Shown: piece by piece, positions 15,101 to 22,737 of the stretch
Layout of the letters: the number at the start of each line of letters is the position of its first letter
Numbering within the stretch: the first letter of the stretch is position 1
Source: Protula sp. h YS-2021
Lineage: Eukaryota; Annelida; Polychaeta; Sabellida; Serpulidae
Direction: 5' to 3'
NCBI GenBank assembly: GCA_949752745.1
Contig: OX457031.1
Location: forward strand, 44,332,269-44,396,268
DNA length: 64,000 nucleotides
Notes under the pieces: model-generated
What the model was told of the DNA's origin: nothing
What the model saw: the letters and a program-made list of their open reading frames with translations, nothing else
Database searches by the model: none
Program-made: the position numbers and the translations under genes

Positions 15101-18100
15101 GTGCCTTCCCTAGAATCACCTTTGAACGCCGGCTTACGGCTGTCTTTCTTATTACACACACGTCGGTCCTTCTCAGATGCAGTATGTTTCATCTGGACTA
15201 CATTCTTGCCACTTTTTAAGCTATCTGTCTGGTTTTTCGTCTCCATGGTAACGCCCTTCTCGGCTTCTTCATTGCCATTAAAATCGCATTTGTACACATT
15301 TCCGTGTGAACGCGTTCGGTGGAACTTGGTTAATTTCGGAGTGAGCGGCAAATTTACGCTCCTCGACCTCAGCTGTCTGCCGGTGTGTGAAGGTTTTTCT
15401 GTGTCTTTACACACTTCGTCTGGCTTTTGTCTCGTTTTGCTTCTAGTTTTTCGACAGTTCGGGTCAACTGACTTTGGTTCTTTAAACAAATGAATAGAAC
15501 TCGTGGATTCCACACTGATGGGTGGATCCACAGCTGGATTCTTCCGCGTATCTTTGTGCGAGGGATTTTCCCCAGCTCCGTCCAAACCAGCAGCTCTTCC
15601 CCTGGCATTGTATTGTTGTTTTCCATATGATTTTATCAAACACTGGCCTTTGAAGAAATACGGTGTTCTCTGACTATTCTGTTCCACGCCCAGTTTCTTC
15701 CTTTTCGTCTGCTGCCTTTCCGTATCCTCTTCCGGTTTCAGTTTGCTTTTCAAACTTCCATTTTTATCTTGCTTCCTGCGGGCTTTGTAACCCCAAGTTT
15801 TCTTAAAAGACGCACTGGTTTTACCGGTATTTTTGACCAGAGTTACAGAGTCACCCAGACGTTCTGGCAATCCTGGATCGTCTGGATCGAGCTCCATTTG
15901 ATTCGATTTCGACTGACAGAGCTCTGGTTCATGACACGCGATGCCTTTGGATGCCCGATCAATTCTGGAATCCTGCAATTCAACTTCATGCGCTTCGACT
16001 TCCACCAATTCAACATCGCTCGATTCGCTTACACCGGAAGTAAATAAATCGCCATCGGAAATATACGCCGCGAGAGCAGACAACTTTTCTACATCCTTTT
16101 GCCTCCTCCCTTCTTGTGCTGTTTGAGATTTGGGGGTTTTGAGCTCGGTCTCATACGCCTCATCAATACTGGGTCGCTGTTTTGTTTTACTTAAACACTC
16201 AGATCTCTGTCTCGTTTTTGCAGCTCTTCTCTCAGGTCTTGGGTCTCGGGCTGCGACGGTTTCAGTTTCGTTTTGAAAACGAGCAGTTGAAAAGTTAGTT
16301 GAAACACTTTCCCCGCCACCAGAACAAGAACTTTGAGTTACTGCCCACTTGCCTGTGTGTCTGGTTTTCACGTCTGTGACCACTTTATTGCCCCTGTTAA
16401 TAAACAAAAGTAAGCTAATATAAAATTAAAAATAATGTAAACAAAATAAGGGCGGTCGGTATTTTCACACTGGAGTTTGCTCACTGTACTTAGCCACGGT
16501 AAATAATGCAGACAAAACAATACATAACATTATGAGTTCGCTGGCAAATTAATGAGTGTGCCAAAATGACAAATATATTGATGGTGCGCGTTAAATGCGG
16601 TGTATTAGATACATAGACTGAATCGAGGGAAACTCTCAGCAGCGACCACAAAACAGGCAAATAATAAATCAAAAAACAAAGCGAAGACAGCTTAAGAAAC
16701 GCCAAGATTCCTGCCTCGCTTGTGATGTGGTAGTTGATCGCCTTCGCCTCGTAATTACAGCGGCCTCCTCGCCAACAAGTCCCGCACCATTCTCTTCCGG
16801 CGGTCTTTCTGCGATGCCACAACCTATTTCAGCTTTGTCCTCCAAACATTCACCATCCTGGTGGGCTACTCCTTTCTCGGTCTCGCCACTGTCTTCCTCC
16901 TGGAGAGTGAAAAATCCAAGAGTGTTTATGAACCTGCCAAATTGTGAAATATCTCATTATAAGAAGAGGAAGACAATGACAGTATGTCGTCAAAGCCGCT
17001 AGCCATCAGAGCTTTATATTAACTTTTTCTATCACCTTTTCACCAAACTCTATATATAATTATACCATTTTATCTGCAATCAAGTCTTGAAGACAACAAC
17101 CCTCTTTAATCTAATTTGAGATTTAAAATCGCCAATGTCCGCCAATGCATCGTGGCTCTCGAGTTGCCACGATATTTACACGCTTCCTGTTGTTTCCACG
17201 CATGTTGTCTGTAAGTCTTACCAGATCAGATGCTACGCACATAAAGGCACACTTTGACTAGTAAAATGAAGTGTATTTAATAAATGAACTGAAGTTTAAA
17301 AAGACAAATGACACAAAAAAGCAATACAAACAAAACTTTTGGAAGGGGAGGGGGTTAATCGGTTTATCCGGATTGCGGTTAATCCAAACGGTTTCCAGGC
17401 GAATTGCCCTCAAAACAATATTGTCCCATCCTTTTGCCATACTGCCCTCAGTTGGATTTTAATAACTTCAGAAAAAGATACAAATCTCACATCAAAAGCT
17501 TTCATAAAAAATTGCCTTTTTAAAAGTACGCAACATTGCCTAAAACTTCTCTGAAAAAATGTAAAAATTGCGTGTAAAAATGCCGATCAAAACACGAAAA
17601 ATAAAACGTACAAAATAATAAGCATAACAGCCTATATAAAACTCAAAATATACTGTAAACGAAAAATGGTGAGTACACAGTCAGTCTGACTTAGTTACCC
17701 CAATTGTTGTCGAGTAAATGTAGTCAAAATAATAAACAGTAAAACCTTTAAAACGCAAATTAAACAAAGAAAATCAAAAGAAATGAAAAATGGGGTGTAT
17801 CTGGACAGGTGAGATTGGCCTAAAAATTGGAGCAATATGGAAAATACTTAGGGCAGTCTGGTCAGTTTTAAATTGGGCACTATGGTTTTGAGGGCAATTC
17901 GTCCTGATAGCATCCAAACAAGTTCGGATTAACGAGCTTCTTCCACATAGCTTTCCCTATTAGAATTATATTTTTCTTCAGTTACCTCATTAAAAGCTGA
18001 TATCAAATACGTCACATCAAAGGGTACTGGTGTGTGGAGCACTGCCGGCGTGGAGCTCACGGATTGGCTGAGTGGTATTGACGCCCCTCTATGTGGAGAA

Positions 18101-20118
18101 ACTGCAAACGGCATGCTTACGTTTTCATATGGCGGTTTTTTTCGCTCACCTCATTACATGGAATTCTTACGACTTGTCTCGGGCGACAATAGTAAAAGAA
18201 TCACAAAGTAACTGATAAAAATTACGCACGGGTTGGCCAATATTTATATGAACAATCTCTCCAAAAAGCTATGACTGGATAATTTGAAAATATAATCCTA
18301 TACTGTCCAGCATCAACATATATTGTCCAGACAGTTCACCTGCGGTGTATCAAAAATTTCGGGCATTCTGCAATTTTTTATACCTCGCCAAAAATTAATA
18401 ATATGAGTATTAATAGCAGGGAGTATGAGAGACCTTTAAGGATTTAAAGGCGATACGACAAAAAGCATAGGAGAAGGATTTAAAAAATCGGAAAAAAAAT
18501 CATTGATCGTCACATCATTGTGCCAGTTGTTGGCGCATTGCCAAAAAAAACGTAACAGCCTGACAGCTGACTTATGGTGGAACATTGTTGTGTAATAAAA
18601 ACAATCCGAGGAATCCCATAAGTACGGGTGGTAGACTTAAAAGATTGTCTGACGCTGCTCTAAAAATATGTAGGTTACATTGAATCTTCCAAATCAGTGA
18701 CTTAACAAAGTCGCTGAAAATTTTAGTGACATTTCAAAGTCACTGTTCCACTCAGTGACATTGCAAAACCACTGAGAAGTTTAGTGCTTTTTTTTTTTTT
18801 TTTATACAAAATCACTGATTTTAAACAGTCAAAATTCAACAGATTCACTAAAATGAGTTTGAATTTTTTGTCAAAATCCTTACTGTTTATAGTGCATTGT
18901 TTATAATGTCACTGAGTGAATCAGTGACTTCAGAATGTCACTGAATGAACCAGTGGCTTTACACGTCACTGAATGAATTAGTGACTTTACAATGTCAGTA
19001 AAATTTTCAGTGACTTTGTAAAGTCACTGATTTGACAGATTCACTGTAACATGAATATTTTCAGAATACCAACGTACCCTATCCTCCAAGAAAAGTTCAT
19101 ATAAAAGTTTAACTGTGAATCCTAAATGGACACTTTCAATGATGATGTTACCCTGCAAAAAAACCCCTTTTAAATGGTTTAGGTTCATGAACACTTACGA
19201 AAATATACGAGGGTTTAATCATTACAAAAGAAAACGCCACCCAATGGCAATGCTCACGGCATCAAAGTTGCAAGAAAAGGGGATTTGTCCAGCTTGTTTC
19301 CCCCGCCACGTAAACCACTCGCCACCGTCACCACCATAACAAAGAACAAAACGACCACCCTAAAGGCGAAGAGTGCACCATAATGTGTACACCACTGTCG
19401 TTTACTTACAAACCACTCCAGTATCCGCCTGAAAAGCAGCAATCATATCCGCCACCTTCTTCACAATCTTATTCCACTGCTCAAGTTTTCGCAGGCTCCT
19501 GTACCAAAAACTTCATATACTGAATTCGTTTGAGCAATAAGCGGTAACAGATATCGTTAGCAACATCTTGGTGAAACTATGTACCGTGTATTTTTTATAA
19601 TTTATTCCCAATTCTGTGACAAACTATATTCGGATTGCATGACCTGTTGATATAACATCACATCAGTTAAGTATTTAAGTTTTTTTCCATTCAAACAAAA
19701 AAAAAAGAGTCTACACCTTTTGGTGAATGGTACTTTGCAGATGGGACATGGTGTAGTTGACTGGTGTCCTATCACCTCCAAGATACAATGCCGACAAAAC
19801 TTATGGTCGCACTTCGTCGTGAACGGGTTCTTCATCAATTCCAGACTGTCGTAAAAAGAACGCCAAAAGTGAACACAGTCAGAAAATTAGACTCACTTTT
19901 TATTTTTGTGTTTGTGTCTTCTATGCTCTGTGCTTTCAATGTTTGTATATTTTGAGCAACAATGCTTAATAATTTAACGGTGATCACACCTCACGAAAAC
20001 GAAAATTTATAAAATTTATAAAATAAATATATGCAGCTAAATGTTACCATATGGGACACTCAAAGGTCTTCTGCAACAGACCGATCTTTTCCTCAATCTG
20101 AGAAGCAATGTCAGCCAT
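58..20118 (-). CDS. BRCA1: BRCA1 orthologue, whole coding span in window (3' end missing)
   Basis: BRCA1 is a nuclear RING ubiquitin ligase (with BARD1) and scaffold for homologous-recombination repair. The order of parts here matches it: RING finger, very long disordered middle, short coiled coil before the C-terminus, then BRCT. Fifteen coding exons were placed by splice sites and phase: 20118-20048, 19845-19717, 19498-19410, 18101-17986, 16899-16759 (donor unsure), 16393-11217, 9829-9770, 9374-6654, 5967-5897, 5588-5516, 5229-5144, 4967-4881, 4565-3316, 511-376 and 145-58. All junctions agree in phase except 16759/16393. The visible part codes for roughly 3,400 residues, nearly twice human BRCA1, with the extra length in the disordered middle. 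The end of BRCT1 and all of BRCT2 lie beyond position 1. The family call is very firm; exact ends of the 16.8-kb exon are not. Confidence 0.93.
376..511 (-). CDS. BRCA1: BRCA1 coding exon: start of BRCT1
   Basis: A 136-bp exon (acceptor ttttcaattacaag, donor CACAAG|gtaagc), phase 2 to 0. The C-terminal part, FWTFCSTGISKIIHK, has the form of the first BRCT strand and turn. A shorter exon using the acceptor ccggccttag near 447 would keep the same frame, so the exact 5' border is uncertain. Confidence 0.78.
1480..2131 (+). pseudogene. Relic of FLYWCH/MULE transposon protein in BRCA1 intron
   Basis: A forward frame from about 1530 reads VEIIHSRRGKAKIAVDNYIY, then a tryptophan and cysteine (RWLCERFNSGCEG) and finally HDHDPD. 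The spacing of W-x-C, C and H-x-H is that of a FLYWCH zinc finger, commonly the N-terminal DNA-binding domain of MULE-type transposase proteins in molluscs. After about 100 residues the similarity breaks up into frameshifts, and a short continuation is open to 2131. It lies antisense inside the 2.8-kb intron between exons 376-511 and 3316-4565. Confidence 0.6.
2225..2570 (+). repeat. Hairpin-ended dispersed repeat, copy A
   Basis: Contains the phrase ccaagtttcatgaaaatcct twice (about 2282 and 2452), a run of GACA-like units (about 2511-2535) and a terminal hairpin attccccctgtggggaat near 2547. A second copy lies at 33775-34022. It has no coding capacity. Confidence 0.8.
2571..3300. other. Intronic stretch without recognised gene
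   Basis: A moderately GC-rich stretch with repeated CGCG and GCGCAC words around 2600-3070 and a C-rich tract at 3138-3162. No splice-supported exon was seen. Confidence 0.4.
3316..4565 (-). CDS. BRCA1: BRCA1 coding exon between coiled coil and BRCT
   Basis: A 1,250-bp exon (acceptor atttgccatgtag, donor GAGAG|gtaagc), phase 0 to 2, about 416 residues. It is disordered and rich in Ser-Pro and Thr-Pro sites. The segment DVSFESDDDMFGPSQPS resembles the acidic SLFSDDPESDPSED patch in the same part of human BRCA1, which may or may not be homologous. It ends with a basic stretch before BRCT. Confidence 0.87.
4881..4967 (-). CDS. BRCA1: BRCA1 coding exon: PALB2-binding coiled coil
   Basis: An 87-bp exon in phase 0 on both sides encoding 29 residues. 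The core is HLEDEIAALEAELEG, matching human KLQQEMAELEAVLEQ; leucines and isoleucine fall at heptad positions. In human BRCA1 this helix binds PALB2 and so brings in BRCA2 and RAD51. Its conservation here implies the same link, though PALB2 itself is not in the window. Confidence 0.9.
5144..5229 (-). CDS. BRCA1: BRCA1 coding exon: serine-rich lead-in to coiled coil
   Basis: An 86-bp exon (acceptor ttttgtttgcag, donor TCCCAG|gtgtgt), phase 1 to 0. It encodes MNVTSSSAFSSQSEAINSQ, which lines up with human EDCSGLSSQSDILTTQQ just before the PALB2-binding helix. The conserved SSQS core holds an SQ site of the kind used by ATM/ATR kinases. Confidence 0.85.
5516..5588 (-). CDS. BRCA1: BRCA1 coding exon, basic-acidic linker
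   Basis: A 73-bp exon (acceptor cctgttctcgcgtag, donor GACGAGT|gtatgt), phase 0 to 1. It encodes DEELPGCGKKRRRSVPLSDS and the start of an acidic stretch. The KKRRR cluster next to SDSEPDE resembles a phosphorylation-linked nuclear signal, which is inference. The neighbouring GT two bases upstream would break frame. Confidence 0.78.
5897..5967 (-). CDS. BRCA1: BRCA1 coding exon before the coiled coil
   Basis: A 71-bp exon entering in phase 1 (acceptor ttttcgttcaag) and leaving in phase 0 (AGTGAC|gtaaga). It encodes ERGQDFASPVESLASLKSLG and a little more. An alternative acceptor two bases further in hits a stop before the donor, so the start is fixed by frame. Confidence 0.8.
6654..9374 (-). 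CDS. BRCA1: BRCA1 giant exon 2
   Basis: A 2,721-bp exon (907 codons), acceptor ttttttcacatttcag, donor AGCGAAG|gtatgt, entering and leaving in phase 1. The product is disordered, acidic and Ser/Asn/Glu-rich, with bipartite-looking basic clusters (CRSAKRKSS, RRKKRYK, PRRKKIRLRR) and an acidic run near the end (GGDDTDEDEGGENLPE). It runs through the in-frame ATG at 9330; translation does not start there because the frame is open back to the splice acceptor. Confidence 0.87.
9770..9829 (-). CDS. BRCA1: BRCA1 small linking exon, basic
   Basis: A 60-bp exon between the two giant exons, phase 1 in and out (acceptor tttgtacacag, donor ACCAG|gtacag). It encodes TRSVRKPISKKNRLSKTIP, a basic stretch that may serve as a nuclear localisation signal. 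Phase agreement on both sides is the main support. Confidence 0.78.
9830..11216. repeat. BRCA1 intron with 3 x 40-bp tandem repeat
   Basis: This 1.4-kb intron separates the first giant exon from the 60-bp exon. At 10885-11004 it holds three tandem 40-bp units beginning aaaactaacaaccaatcaca; the first two differ by one base and the third is more diverged. Nothing else was recognised. Confidence 0.8.
11217..16393 (-). CDS. BRCA1: BRCA1 giant exon 1 (equivalent to part of human exon 11)
   Basis: A 5,177-bp exon (acceptor tttgtttattaacag, donor GTCACAG|gtaata) coding about 1,725 residues with no stop. The protein is hydrophilic, rich in Ser, Thr, Lys, Glu and Gln with many SQ/TQ pairs, and has basic clusters such as LKRKRIFK that could act as nuclear localisation signals. 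Near its C-terminal end (DNA about 11750-12080) is a 12-residue repeat of the type GEELGTCEKPxS. Human BRCA1 has one 3.4-kb exon in this position; here there are two. No folded domain was recognised. Confidence 0.88.
11750..12080 (-). repeat. 36-bp coding minisatellite in BRCA1
   Basis: About nine tandem 36-bp units encode 12-residue repeats close to SGEELGTCEKPR, with diverged units at each end. The period is a multiple of three, so the frame is kept. Confidence 0.85.
16759..16899 (-). CDS. BRCA1: BRCA1 coding exon, acidic; donor uncertain
   Basis: Follows acceptor ttttcactctccag in phase 0 and stays open, beginning EEDSGETEKGVAHQDGE. The best donor is GCCGCT|gtaatt at 16759, which leaves phase 0, but the giant exon at 16393 requires two bases from its predecessor. 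Either a small exon of length 3n+2 is missing (16400-16700 holds weak candidates, for example 20 bp near 16605-16630) or a non-canonical donor is used. Confidence 0.55.
17380..17937. mobile_element. MITE in BRCA1 intron, next to exon 17986-18101
   Basis: The ends are inverted copies about 80 bp long: taatccaaacggtttccagg and cgaattgccctcaaaac on the left recur reversed on the right as ttttgagggcaattcg and ggattaacgagc. There is no transposase inside. The TIRs resemble those of pogo/Tigger-like elements, but the family is unproven. Confidence 0.65.
17986..18101 (-). CDS. BRCA1: BRCA1 coding exon after the RING module
   Basis: A 116-bp exon entering in phase 1 and leaving in phase 0 (acceptor gtttgcag, donor AATGAG|gtaact). 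It encodes a Ser/Thr/Pro-rich stretch ending DVTYLISAFNE. It has no recognised motif. It is accepted because it alone continues the frame of the 89-bp exon and hands phase 0 to the next. A miniature inverted-repeat element ends about 45 bp beyond its donor. Confidence 0.75.
18671..19050. mobile_element. MITE with CAGTGACTTT repeats in BRCA1 intron
   Basis: The left end ttacattgaatcttccaaat and the reversed right end ttacagtgaatctgtcaaat match through about 55 bp, including aatcagtgacttaacaaagt. The interior holds many further TCACTGA units in both orientations, so the element is largely palindromic. It has no coding sequence. A related pair of ends occurs at 20998 and 23508. Confidence 0.75.
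19410..19498 (-). CDS. BRCA1: BRCA1 coding exon: post-RING helix
   Basis: Encodes RSLRKLEQW, then KKVADMIAAFQADTG, which lines up with human RSLQ...EELLKIICAFQLDTG. This helix completes the BARD1-binding four-helix bundle in the known structure. The exon is 89 bp, the same length as human BRCA1 exon 6, with the same phases. Acceptor tttttggtacag and donor gtaagt are both strong. Confidence 0.93.
19717..19845 (-). CDS. BRCA1: BRCA1 coding exon: RING finger core
   Basis: Carries the remaining RING ligands: C36 and H38 in TKCDHKFC, C41 and C44 in CRHC, C57 and C60 in CPIC, followed by FTKR. TKCDH, FC and CPxC match human BRCA1 closely, and the arginine after TK corresponds to human R71. The 129-bp exon equals human exons 3 plus 5 joined (54+78 bp, less one codon). 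The donor AAAAG|gtgtag is at the same place as human exon 5 but is weak. Confidence 0.93.
20048..20118 (-). CDS. BRCA1: BRCA1 coding exon: start and first RING cysteines
   Basis: Encodes 23 residues plus two bases: an amphipathic helix (MADIASQIEEKIGLLQKT) and then ECPI. The codon split by the intron becomes the cysteine of CPIC, the first zinc-ligand pair (C21, C24). Vertebrate BRCA1 also begins with a helix that packs against BARD1 followed by ECPIC, with an intron at the same place. The donor reads ATATG|gtaaca. Confidence 0.92.
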
Positions 20119-20146
20119 AACCGTCAAACGTGTCACTTCAGATCAT
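20119..20146 (-). other. BRCA1: BRCA1 5' untranslated end of first coding exon, with acceptor and minimal uORF
   Basis: A pyrimidine-rich acceptor (ttgttatttcag) ends at 20147, so at least one non-coding exon should lie further right, as in vertebrate BRCA1. The leader begins at once with ATG ATC TGA, a two-codon upstream reading frame, before the main ATG at 20118. The main start is chosen because it begins the conserved helix in front of the first RING cysteine. The upstream non-coding exon was not found. Confidence 0.6.
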
Positions 20147-20264
20147 CTGAAATAACAAAAATTAACAGACCACTCTTAATAAAAACATACCAGTTTAGTT
20201 TTTGAAACCACAGACAAGATTAAGCACTATAAAAACATTAAACCATACAAAGCCTGAAAATGTG

Positions 20265-20590
20265 GCAGTGGAGATGACTGGGAAAGAGTGTAATACCTAT
20301 GTCAGCGTCGACAGCACCGAAGAATGCATAGAGAACGCGAGCGATGAAAGCATCATAAGGTAAGACGCAAAAGGATCAGAAGCAAGAAGTGGAGCCAGAA
20401 GCGGATCCAGGAGCCGGAACCAGAGCGAATTACTTTGTCAGCTGCTCTGAAACTTGCTGATACCCTGATTCAGCACACTGGATGCTACGAAGACGCTAAC
20501 GAAGGCTATGACCTACTGGCTCGGTACAGGGACTGGTTACTGAAGCATCGGCATTCAGTAGCAAAACAAAAAGCAATGATGTTAAAAAAA
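20265..20590 (+). pseudogene. Tigger/pogo transposase C-terminal relic
   Basis: Broken forward frames read YVSVDSTEECIENASDESII, then EPEPERITLSAALKLADTLI and RYRDWLLKHRH. An acidic 'YV.VD' segment followed by a proline/glutamate hinge and a final ALxxxDTL helix is typical of the C-terminus of Tigger-type transposases. Stops and frame changes show it is dead. It sits about 120 bp upstream of the BRCA1 leader exon, on the opposite strand. Confidence 0.5.
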
Positions 20591-20736
20591 TGGCAGGGGA
20601 CAAGTTGGCTTTTCATTTTTGCTGTTTGCCAGCAAAAATTTACTATCCTTTCTTTTTGATAGGGCTGTGTTACGAGGCCCGGCCCTGCCGGACCCTTTTC
20701 GTGGGGCCGGACCAAGCTGAATTTCGGGCCATCTCG
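20578..20736 (+). repeat. 159-bp inverted repeat, left arm
   Basis: Matches 21498-21656 in inverted orientation with no difference that I could see. It contains the GC-rich block gaggcccggccctgccggac and ends in atctcg. Confidence 0.85.
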
Positions 20737-20900
20737 GACCGGGCCGGCCTTTTTCATGATGCATTTATATTTGTACTTGATAGATGCTGCGGAACAATTT
20801 TTTCGGCGTTGATTTATATGTGTTTATAAAATGTAGTAATTTAGTTTTGTTCGTATTTGAATAAACAGTACACAGGACATCGCGCGGTATTCACTTATGT

Positions 20901-20902
20901 GA

Positions 20903-20985
<83 letters not shown>
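20901..20985. repeat. AT dinucleotide microsatellite
   Basis: About 85 bp of near-pure TA repeat broken by one AATA, followed by a short GT run. Apparent isoleucine/tyrosine frames here are artefacts. Confidence 0.95.
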
Positions 20986-20986
<1 letters not shown>

Positions 20987-21497
20987 ATGTGTGTGTGTTA
21001 CAGCGGATCTGTCAAATCAGCGACTTTACAAAGCCGCTGAAAGTCGCTGGTTCACTTAGCGGCTTATATTTGTAAAACCGCTGGAATTTTCAGCGGATTT
21101 GCAAAGCCGCTGGTTTTAGAGCTCGAAAATTTGACAATTCCGCTGAAATGATAAAGTAGAAAGAGCAATGCAATATTTCTCTTATTGTGGCTGGAATTGT
21201 AGAATTAGATGGTAGTTTTAAAAGTAAATCTAAAGGGCTTTATTTTCAACATTTATTATTGAACGCAGTGCATAAACTTGACAGTCGATTCACACCATAT
21301 CATTCAGTATTTGTAATTTATCATTAAAATGCGACCATACCCCCTCATACCCCGCACCCATCCTCACCATCATTATATGTCTCCCCCTAAGGGAGACTTA
21401 TATAGCATTTGGTGTGTCCGTCTGTCCGTAGTGATTTCTTATGAAATTAATGAGTCGATTTATCTCAAAACATACATACCTATTGGGGTACATGTCA

Positions 21498-21656
21498 CGA
21501 GATGGCCCGAAATTCAGCTTGGTCCGGCCCCACGAAAAGGGTCCGGCAGGGCCGGGCCTCGTAACACAGCCCTATCAAAAAGAAAGGATAGTAAATTTTT
21601 GCTGGCAAACAGCAAAAATGAAAAGCCAACTTGTCCCCTGCCATTTTTTTAACATC
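21498..21656 (-). repeat. 159-bp inverted repeat, right arm
   Basis: Inverted partner of 20578-20736, same length. The 761-bp loop contains an AT microsatellite and one end of the CAGCGACTTT element. Confidence 0.85.
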
Positions 21657-22662
21657 TAGTTTATCAGGGTATGCGTTGGCACTTTTTGTCCACATTTTGG
21701 GCATTTTTTACGAAATGACTCACTTTCTCGGAACCCATCGAGTCTTTCTGGACCAAACTGAGTCACACTTTCCTTTTTTTGACTCACTTTCCTGAGAACC
21801 CTGATTTATATTTGGCGCGCATGTTCATAAATTTAGAACATATTCTTCACTCTTATCTCCAAACTACTGAAAACCATTAACTTCCTAAAAAATCAAATAT
21901 AAGTAAGAGTGCAGAAAACCACGCATTTTTTAAGGGAACGCAACTGGATCACCCGTTAGAACAAGGCTAGGCCATGTGCAACCCGGAATATAAAGACTTA
22001 ACAGTGTTTATGGTAAAGCGGATCTGTAATTTTTAGTTCTTTTTCTCTCTCCTGGTTAAAAAATTTTTGTCTGTAAATTTTTATATCCTGTCGGTCGATA
22101 TTTTTATATGATTCTTTTACATACGGCAGGATCACCGTTTTCTTTGTGATTTCAGTGATCCTTGCGGAAGATGAGAAACGAAGATATCTTTCTTTTCTGG
22201 CCTCACTTGCATATGTTGGTTTTTATTTATGTCTAACGTGGCAACGAATAACTTTAAAACATGTTTCTGGAGTATTCCTTTCGATTGGTAAGAAACCTTC
22301 GTCCAATACACATTTTTACAATAGCCAGAGAGTCGATTTTTTTTTTTTTGCGGGGAAAAGGGAGCCAGTCTTGGCAAGTTTCTTCCCAGGTTGTACACGT
22401 TTTTTTTTTTTTTTTTTTTTTTTGGATACGGAAGAAATACTTTTCTCCATTCCATATAGGGAAAAAATGAGAGAAACTCAAAAGGGTTCCAAACAATAAT
22501 TTAAAGAAATATTTTATTACTTAAATGTTCAAAATTTATATAGTCAAAGAAAAAGATTTTTTCTCGCGTTATCACTAATCCCTGAAGCTATAATTAAAAC
22601 CACAAGTAAGTATTTGTGAAACACAAGCAAGCCCCAACCGCCCCCAAATTCATAGGGGTATA

Positions 22663-22737
22663 AAGCGATGACGGACAGACGGACGGACAGACGGTCACCC
22701 CAAACCTATAGGCCCCAATCCGAAGTGTTGGGGCCTA
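22663..22737 (+). repeat. (GACGGACA)n with terminal hairpin
   Basis: A run of GACGGACAGACGGACGG units is followed by a hairpin, ggccccaatccgaagtgttggggcc. The architecture matches the repeats at 2511-2565 and 33950-34022. Confidence 0.7.

Noticed and set aside
16490..16822. Minus frame beginning MWHRRKTAGREW
   Set aside because: It overlaps the supported exon 16759-16899 in another frame and runs through intron; there is no splice support.
19115..19160. Possible BRCA1 exon after ttttttttgcag at about 19156
   Set aside because: Joining it to the 89-bp exon in phase 1 gives an immediate stop (TGG TAA); 17986-18101 fits the phase.
22132..22499. Frames with lysine or phenylalanine runs
   Set aside because: Generated by T-runs near 22340 and 22400; no domain.
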